Origin: Candidatus Dadabacteria bacterium
GTDB lineage: Bacteria; Desulfobacterota_D; UBA1144; Nemesobacterales; UBA2774
Direction of reading: 5' to 3'
NCBI GenBank assembly: GCA_020054175.1
Contig: JAGVLR010000276.1
Location: forward strand, 1 to 5,440
DNA: 5,440 nt
The notes below the pieces were generated by a model. That model was not told the DNA's origin. It did not search any database and saw only the letters and a program-made list of their open reading frames with translations. Below are positions 1 to 3,598 of this stretch, one piece after another (the stretch's first letter is position 1; the number at the start of each line of letters is the position of its first letter). The translations under genes were made by a program, and so were the position numbers.

Positions 1-62
1 CTGCAAAGATTGCGAGCCATCGCCTGCCCCATGTTTCCCAATCCCACGAATCCTATTTTCAT
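1..62 (-). CDS. Beta-hydroxyacid dehydrogenase family protein (3-hydroxyisobutyrate dehydrogenase-like), N-terminal fragment
   Basis: Only the first 20 codons are present; the gene runs off the left edge. The peptide MKIGFVGLGNMGQAMARNLC is the start of a Rossmann NAD(P)-binding fold with the glycine-rich GxGxMG turn (G7-L-G-N-M-G12). This is typical of 3-hydroxyisobutyrate, tartronate semialdehyde and succinic semialdehyde reductases, a family of cytosolic NAD(P)-dependent oxidoreductases acting on beta-hydroxyacids or short aldehydes. The ATG at 62-60 is supported by AAGGAGA (GGAG at 73-70) with 7 nt spacing. The gene lies 85 bp downstream of the sigma factor on the same strand and could be the last gene of that operon or have its own promoter. 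Substrate cannot be told from 20 residues, and 6-phosphogluconate dehydrogenase-like or pyrroline-5-carboxylate reductase-like relatives begin similarly. Confidence 0.8.
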   Translation of the reverse strand, partial: MKIGFVGLGNMGQAMARNLC

Positions 63-118
63 TTTTCTTCTCCTTGTTTTTTATTTTCAGAAGCGGCCTA
101 CATATCGGCTCTTTCTAT

Positions 119-134
119 ATAACCAAATAACCAA
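119..134. repeat. Perfect tandem 8-bp repeat between sigma factor and dehydrogenase genes
   Basis: ATAACCAA occurs twice back to back (TTGGTTAT read on the coding strand of the flanking genes). It sits in the 85-bp gap 57-72 bp upstream of the dehydrogenase start. It could be a regulator half-site pair or chance; no clear promoter or terminator was found in the gap. Confidence 0.5.
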
Positions 135-147
135 CCGGCCGCCGCTC

Positions 148-870
148 CTAATTGCTCGAATAATCCGAGAGCTTGTTTCTAAGGACGAGCCTCGCCCTGT
201 GTATCCTCGATTTGACGTTCGGGAGCGTCAGGTTCAATATCTCTGCAACCTCGACGTTCGAAAGCCCCTCTATGTCTCTCAGGTGAAAGACGGCCCTGTA
301 AGCCGCCGGCAGCTCGCTCACTGCCCTTTCTATCTTTTCCATCCATTCGCGGCTCGAGAGCGCCTCGTCGGAGCCGGGGACACGGGAGCTGAGCTCGACC
401 CCGGCGCCCATACCGTTCTCCGCACCGGAAAGATATTCCTCGAAGCTCACGCTGTTCTTGTGCTTCTTCTCGGATCTGAGATGTGTGAAGCTTGCGTTGG
501 CCGCGACTCTGTATAGCCAGGTCGAGAACTTGTACTCGGAGCTGAAGGTGTGAAGCTTTTCGACGAGGATGATAAACACCTCCTGCAGCACGTCTTCGGC
601 TGCGCTCGGGTTGTGCGTGATTCTGAGCGCTGTTCCGTAGAGCTTGTCCGCATACCTGCCGACAAGCTCGCTAAAAGCCCTCTCGTCCCGGGTGTCGACA
701 AAACAGGAGACAAGCTTCTTGTCCGTCAGGCCTCTGAAATCCTGAACACCGGTGCGCTCAGCGCAATCTATTGCGGCTGGCCTGGCGGATACTCCGCTCT
801 CTTTCCGTATAGCCCGCTCGGGCAGTGCATTGGCGCGAGGCTTTGCTGTCTCAAGGTTGTTCAATCTCAT
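148..870 (-). CDS. ECF-type RNA polymerase sigma factor (sigma-70 family)
   Basis: A 240-residue sigma factor that would redirect RNA polymerase to a dedicated promoter set. Residues 49-137 form sigma-70 region 2: AEDVLQEVF (about 91-99) is region 2.2, which contacts the beta-prime clamp, and FSTWLYRVAANASFTHLR (115-132) is region 2.3/2.4, which recognises the -10 element. A linker (about 138-176) follows, then region 4 (177-235) with a helix-turn-helix around 203-227 (LSNVEVAEILNLTLPNVKSR) for the -35 element. Regions 1 and 3 are absent, as in ECF (group 4) factors. The ATG at 870 is fixed by GGAGG at 881-877 with 6 nt spacing, so the roughly 48-residue polar N-terminal extension, longer than usual, appears genuine. 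The gene follows the STAS gene after 11 bp and should be cotranscribed with it. No membrane-anchored or zinc-binding anti-sigma gene is adjacent within the window. The ECF subgroup is not assigned. Confidence 0.93.
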   Translation of the reverse strand: MRLNNLETAKPRANALPERAIRKESGVSARPAAIDCAERTGVQDFRGLTDKKLVSCFVDTRDERAFSELVGRYADKLYGTALRITHNPSAAEDVLQEVFIILVEKLHTFSSEYKFSTWLYRVAANASFTHLRSEKKHKNSVSFEEYLSGAENGMGAGVELSSRVPGSDEALSSREWMEKIERAVSELPAAYRAVFHLRDIEGLSNVEVAEILNLTLPNVKSRIHRARLVLRNKLSDYSSN

Positions 871-876
871 TTACTT

Positions 877-881
877 CCTCC
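877..881 (-). promoter_or_regulatory. Strong ribosome binding site of the sigma factor gene
   Basis: GGAGG, within GGAGGAAG, lies in the 11 bp between the STAS stop codon (884-882) and the sigma-factor ATG (870-868), with 6 nt spacing. It decides the sigma start and confirms the N-terminal extension. Its closeness to the STAS stop suggests translational coupling. Confidence 0.85.
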
Positions 882-1178
882 TTAATGCTCGTTTCGACTT
901 TCATTATCTCTACTTATGAATTTATTCAGCAGCGAATATATGAACGGAGAGCAGTTAACAATCTTTACCCTTTCGTCCTTTAAATCCTTCAGCATCCTGA
1001 GGCCCTTCTCCTCGATGAACGTTACGCCGGAGAAATCCAGCACCACGACTTTTTTCATCTCGTCCCTGTGAAAGAGGCAGATGCTCTCCAGATCGGGCAC
1101 CCATACGCCTATCACCTTGCCTTCCAGCTTCATCACGACCTCTTCCCCGTCATCGAAAACCTCCGTGATTCTAAGCAA
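882..1178 (-). CDS. Small STAS-domain protein (anti-sigma-factor-antagonist-like), phosphorylation serine absent
   Basis: A single STAS domain of 98 residues if started at the TTG at 1178. That start has GGAGG at 1190-1186 with 7 nt spacing. The in-frame ATG at 1199 would place this ribosome-binding site inside the coding region and add the atypical residues MGRGGNE. The fold is recognisable: a beta-strand core (VVMKLEGKVIG), then VVVLDFSGVTFIEEKGLRML, then VKIVNCSPFIYSLL. In SpoIIAA-type antagonists the loop reads D-S-S-G, and its second serine is phosphorylated by an anti-sigma kinase. Here it reads E-E-K-G, so no phosphoacceptor is present. The protein may be constitutively active, or may bind a partner without phospho-control. 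It is cotranscribed with the ECF sigma factor immediately downstream, which suggests it influences that factor's activity directly or through an unseen anti-sigma. A lipid-transport STAS of the MlaB type is less likely in this context. Confidence 0.85.
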   Translation of the reverse strand: MLRITEVFDDGEEVVMKLEGKVIGVWVPDLESICLFHRDEMKKVVVLDFSGVTFIEEKGLRMLKDLKDERVKIVNCSPFIYSLLNKFISRDNESRNEH

Positions 1179-1185
1179 TTCATTT

Positions 1186-1190
1186 CCTCC
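1186..1190 (-). promoter_or_regulatory. Ribosome binding site that selects a TTG start for the STAS gene
   Basis: GGAGG within AGAGGAGGAAATGAATTG. Spacing to the TTG (1178-1176) is 7 nt. The intervening ATG at 1183-1181 is out of frame and too close. The ATG at 1199 lies upstream of the site and cannot use it. Confidence 0.75.
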
Positions 1191-1217
1191 TCTACCCATC
1201 TGCCCGGCTATACTGAG

Positions 1218-1234
1218 TGCAATGCCCGTGCCAG
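1218..1234 (-). promoter_or_regulatory. Sigma-54 (RpoN) promoter of the STAS-sigma factor operon
   Basis: On the minus strand the sequence CTGGCACGGGCATTGCA matches the accepted sigma-54 consensus YTGGCACGRNNNTTGCW at every defined position. The -24 GG and -12 GC doublets are separated by exactly 10 nt. Transcription is predicted to start near 1208, giving a leader of about 30 nt to the TTG start at 1178, with the Shine-Dalgarno site inside it. Sigma-54 promoters need an AAA+ activator bound upstream. A gene for such an activator is in this window (3599 onward), and candidate binding sites lie at 1330-1366. Confidence 0.88.
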
Positions 1235-1329
1235 AGAATAAATCGCGGATTATGCACGCTCGAAACCGCGCAACTTCCTGCGCTTATTAAATTTGGGAAT
1301 TTCCGCCTCTCCCGGCCGGCTCGGAATGC

Positions 1330-1347
1330 GTCGGGATATATCACGAC
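1330..1347. promoter_or_regulatory. Dyad A: candidate activator-binding (enhancer) site
   Basis: GTCGGGATATATCACGAC is an 18-bp inverted repeat with 8 of 9 base pairs symmetric; only positions 5 and 14 break it. Its centre lies about 119 bp upstream of the -12 GC of the sigma-54 promoter, within the usual distance for enhancer-binding-protein sites. It is also about 41 bp upstream of the candidate rightward -35 element. It resembles the adjacent dyad B at 14 of 18 positions. Confidence 0.6.
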
Positions 1348-1348
1348 T

Positions 1349-1366
1349 GCCGGGAAATATAACGGC
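1349..1366. promoter_or_regulatory. Dyad B: second copy of the candidate activator-binding site
   Basis: GCCGGGAAATATAACGGC follows dyad A after 1 bp, so the copies repeat every 19 bp. Fourteen of 18 positions are identical to A. The differences at positions 2 and 17 are compensatory (T-A in A, C-G in B) and keep the outer four-base arms symmetric, as expected for a dimer-binding site. Overall symmetry is weaker, with 6 of 9 pairs. A tandem pair is a common arrangement for cooperative binding by sigma-54 activators. Confidence 0.5.
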
Positions 1367-1379
1367 CCCGAAGCCGGCC

Positions 1380-1408
1380 TTGACGCGTACTTTATCCATG
1401 GATATCGT
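1380..1408 (+). promoter_or_regulatory. Probable sigma-70-type promoter of the kinase operon, overlapping a palindrome
   Basis: TTGACG (1380-1385, 5 of 6 matches to TTGACA), a 17-bp spacer, and TATCGT (1403-1408, 4 of 6 matches to TATAAT) point right toward the kinase. The predicted start near 1415 leaves a leader of about 100 nt. A perfect 12-bp palindrome, TATCCATGGATA (1393-1404), occupies the spacer and the edge of the -10 element, where a bound protein would block polymerase. The -10 is not strong, so the call is moderate. Confidence 0.5.
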
Positions 1409-1429
1409 TATTTTTCGGGGAGCCGGGAC

Positions 1430-1511
1430 GCTTCAAGGAAGCCCTTCGGTTAAGGCATGCTCTAAAGATTCAGTCAGGCGGCGGGACCCGCCATAGAGAT
1501 AACCCCGAAGG
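1430..1511 (+). promoter_or_regulatory. Structured 5' leader with possible ribosome-binding-site sequestration
   Basis: Three short perfect stem-loops are visible: GCTTC-AAG-GAAGC (1430-1442), directly followed by CCTT-CGGTT-AAGG (1443-1455), and GGCGG-GAC-CCGCC (1480-1492). In addition CCTTCGG (1443-1449) is fully complementary to CCGAAGG (1505-1511), which overlaps the kinase Shine-Dalgarno AAGGA (1508-1512). The second hairpin and this pairing are mutually exclusive, so an on/off translational switch is conceivable. No known riboswitch class was recognised. Confidence 0.3.
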
Positions 1512-1516
1512 ATGAG

Positions 1517-3121
1517 ATGCATATGCAAAAGAGCCCGAGTCGAGAATTGATTTTATCGATCCTCTGGAGATACGGGCTAAGCATAATTCTCGTGGCGCTG
1601 GCTGTTGTCCTCACTCTTCTCCTTCAAATGGCGTTTTCGACCCCTTTCTGGCGGAGCTTCTTTTTCGTCTGGGTCGTCATCGGAAGCACCTGGTTCCTGG
1701 GAAAGGGACCGGGATTCACGACTGTCGTGCTCAGCACGCTGGCGGTCGATTATTATTTCACCCCTCCCTTCGGCCAATTTTCGCACGATCCCAAGAATCT
1801 GCCTTTCGTCGTCGTTTTTTTCATATTCGCATTCGTTTCAGGATTCGTCAGCTCCAGGCTGAAAGACAGGGAGACTGCGCTCAGCAAAGCCCGCGACGAG
1901 CTCGAATCGAGGGTTCAGGAACGGACGAAGGAGCTCGAAAAATCGAACACTCTCCTCCTGGCGGAGATAGAAGAGCGGAAACATGCCGAGGAAATATTGC
2001 ACAACCAGGCGGGACTACTCCATCTGACGCACGACTCGATCTTAGTCCGCGACAAGGCCGGCCTTATCACGTATTGGAACAGGGGGGCGGAGGAGCTTTA
2101 CGGATGGAAGAGCGGCGAGGCCGTCGGCAAGGTTACGCACGAGCTTCTGCAAACGATATTTCCGGAGCCGCTGGAAGATATAATGGCGCAGCTTGTCCGG
2201 AGCGGTCATTGGGAGGGAGAGCTCGTACATACCCGGAGAGACGGTACGCAGGTCGTCGTGTCGAGCAGGTGGGCAGTGCAGAAAGACGAGCTCGGGCAGC
2301 CTGCTTCCGTGCTCGAAACTAATAACGATATCACCGAACGGAAGCGCGCCGAGGAAGGCATCCGAAAGCTGAACGAAGAGCTCGAGGCGAGGGTTATAAA
2401 ACGGACGGACGAGCTTGGGGAGGTAAACAGGGAGCTCGAAGCCTTCGCCTACTCCGTATCGCACGACCTCCGTGCGCCTCTCCGTCACCTGGCCGGTTAT
2501 GCCGAGCTCCTCCAGAAAAGCGCGTCGTCCGACCTTGATGAAAAGAGCGTGCGTTACGTAGCGATGATTCTCGAATCGGCGAAGCGTATGGGCGAGCTGA
2601 TCGACGATCTCCTGGCGTTTTCGAGGACCAGCCGGACCGAGATTAAAAAATCACGGGTAAGCCTGGACCAGCTTGTAAGTGAAATATCCGATGAGCTAAG
2701 TCGCGAGACCGACGGACGCGACATAGCCTGGCGCATAGGCAACCTTCCGGACGTCTCCGGCGATCGTTCCATGCTGAAGCTCGTGTTAATGAACATTATT
2801 TCAAACGCGGTTAAATTCACGCGGCAGCGGCAGCGGGCCGAGATCGAGATAGGGCACGCCGGCGGCGAAGCAAACGAGCTGGTAATTTTTGTCAGGGACA
2901 ACGGTGTCGGATTCGATATGAAATACGCACATAAACTCTTCGGGGTATTTCAAAGGCTTCACAGGGCCGAGGAGTTCGAAGGCACGGGAATAGGACTTGC
3001 TCACGTACAGCGTATAATATACCGTCATGGGGGCAGGGTCTGGGCGGAGGGCGCTTCCGATAAAGGCGCGACAATCTACTTCACCCTCCCCGGACCTCCA
3101 GAGGGAACAGGCCATGAATAA
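1517..3121 (+). CDS. Membrane-bound PAS sensor histidine kinase with KdpD-like (DUF4118) membrane domain
   Basis: A 534-residue sensor kinase that autophosphorylates on histidine and passes the phosphate to receiver domains. Residues about 15-113 hold four hydrophobic segments (near 19-37, 47-61, 66-81, 95-113) with the YYFTPPFGQF element of the KdpD-type DUF4118 domain. A signalling helix (about 114-165), a PAS/PAC domain (166-275, ending NNDITERKRAEE) and a second helix (276-308) follow. The HisKA motif SVSHDLRAPLRHL carries phosphoacceptor His316. The ATPase domain shows the N box (N426-N430), G1 DNGVGF (461-466), F box (475-478) and G2 GTGIGLA (489-495), so it looks fully active. The catalytic core resembles phytochrome-like kinases, which often pair with Rcp1-like regulators, as here. 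The start may be ATG 1517 (4 nt from AAGGA) or ATG 1523 (10 nt). There is no large periplasmic sensor, so the signal may come through the membrane domain or a PAS ligand; it is unknown. Confidence 0.93.
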   Translation: MHMQKSPSRELILSILWRYGLSIILVALAVVLTLLLQMAFSTPFWRSFFFVWVVIGSTWFLGKGPGFTTVVLSTLAVDYYFTPPFGQFSHDPKNLPFVVVFFIFAFVSGFVSSRLKDRETALSKARDELESRVQERTKELEKSNTLLLAEIEERKHAEEILHNQAGLLHLTHDSILVRDKAGLITYWNRGAEELYGWKSGEAVGKVTHELLQTIFPEPLEDIMAQLVRSGHWEGELVHTRRDGTQVVVSSRWAVQKDELGQPASVLETNNDITERKRAEEGIRKLNEELEARVIKRTDELGEVNRELEAFAYSVSHDLRAPLRHLAGYAELLQKSASSDLDEKSVRYVAMILESAKRMGELIDDLLAFSRTSRTEIKKSRVSLDQLVSEISDELSRETDGRDIAWRIGNLPDVSGDRSMLKLVLMNIISNAVKFTRQRQRAEIEIGHAGGEANELVIFVRDNGVGFDMKYAHKLFGVFQRLHRAEEFEGTGIGLAHVQRIIYRHGGRVWAEGASDKGATIYFTLPGPPEGTGHE

Positions 3122-3566
3122 GCTGGGCCGCATTTTACTCGTTGAGGACGATCCCAAGGATGTCGAGCTCACGCTGACCGCCCTTGCCGAATATAATCTT
3201 GCAAATGAAGTGGTGCTCGCGCGGGACGGCGAAGAGGCTCTGGGCTACCTTTACGAGCGCGGGAAATCCGGCGACGGCCCGAACAGCTATCCTGCTGTGG
3301 TTCTGCTCGACCTGAAGCTGCCCAAGGTGGACGGGCTCGAGGTGCTGAGCCGCATCAGATCGGACGAAAATATGAAAGCTATCCCCGTTGTGATGCTGAC
3401 GTCGTCGCGCGAAGAGAGGGACGTTGTGGACAGCTACAAACTGGGGGTGAACGCTTACGTGGTAAAACCCGTCGACTTTCACGAGTTCGTAAATGCCATA
3501 AAGGAGCTTGGCGTCTTCTGGGCGATAATAAACGAGCCGCCGCCCGGAAGCATGAAAAGGGGATAA
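3114..3566 (+). CDS. Stand-alone response regulator, Rcp1/CheY-like receiver
   Basis: A 150-residue single receiver domain with no output domain. The phosphorylation site is intact: acidic pocket E11-D12-D13 in RILLVEDDP, phosphoacceptor Asp66 in VVLLDLKLP, switch Thr96 in VMLTSS and Lys118 in VVKPVD. The extended loop between helix 2 and strand 3 (YLYERGKSGDGPNSYP) and the C-terminal ELGVFWAIINEPPP are characteristic of the Rcp1-type regulators that partner phytochrome-like kinases. The ATG at 3114 overlaps the kinase stop by 8 bp and has GAGGGA (3101-3106) 7 nt upstream. An in-frame ATG at 3027 would only add kinase-overlapping, non-domain residues. It probably takes phosphate from the upstream kinase and either signals by protein-protein contact or acts as a phosphate sink beside the downstream activator. 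Confidence 0.95.
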   Translation: MNKLGRILLVEDDPKDVELTLTALAEYNLANEVVLARDGEEALGYLYERGKSGDGPNSYPAVVLLDLKLPKVDGLEVLSRIRSDENMKAIPVVMLTSSREERDVVDSYKLGVNAYVVKPVDFHEFVNAIKELGVFWAIINEPPPGSMKRG

Positions 3567-3598
3567 CCCGATTTTCAGAGCGGCACGCGGATGGCATT

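Larger units (their letters stand above)
1200..1516. other. Divergent intergenic regulatory region
   Basis: About 340 bp without a convincing gene separates the STAS and kinase start codons. It holds the leftward sigma-54 promoter (1218-1234), an AT-rich stretch near 1282-1303, two tandem dyads (1330-1366), a likely rightward sigma-70-type promoter with an overlapping palindrome (1380-1408) and a structured leader (about 1415-1516). The open frames here encode low-complexity peptides without domain resemblance or good ribosome-binding sites. Confidence 0.8.

Noticed and set aside
63..147. Intrinsic terminator between sigma factor and dehydrogenase
   Set aside because: Only a 3-bp GCC/GGC stem and loosely spaced GC-rich arms are seen, without a stable hairpin followed by a U tract on the minus strand.
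10..516. Long open frame on the plus strand opposite the sigma factor and dehydrogenase start
   Set aside because: It is antisense to two genes with clear domain motifs and ribosome-binding sites; its product shows no recognisable domain.
1249..1254. CATAAT on the minus strand as a sigma-70 -10 for the STAS operon
   Set aside because: No acceptable -35 at 16-18 bp; the sigma-54 element is far stronger and better placed.
1353..1366. GG-N10-GC on the plus strand, a possible second sigma-54 promoter toward the kinase
   Set aside because: Only the doublets match; the flanks do not resemble TGGCAC or TTGCW, and the stretch is better explained as dyad B.
1217..1496. Two overlapping plus-strand open frames in the divergent region
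   Set aside because: They lack good ribosome-binding sites, encode low-complexity peptides with no domain resemblance, and overlap the sigma-54 promoter and dyads.
1415..1516. Known riboswitch (c-di-GMP, fluoride, cobalamin) in the kinase leader
   Set aside because: Short hairpins are present but none of the conserved cores I would expect for these classes could be identified.
2042..2488. 148-codon minus-strand open frame inside the kinase gene
   Set aside because: Shadow of the PAS-encoding region; no ribosome-binding site or domain signal, and the kinase frame is intact.
3591..3593. ATG at 3591 as start of the sigma-54 activator
   Set aside because: It is in a different frame from the receiver domain; the in-frame start is ATG 3599.
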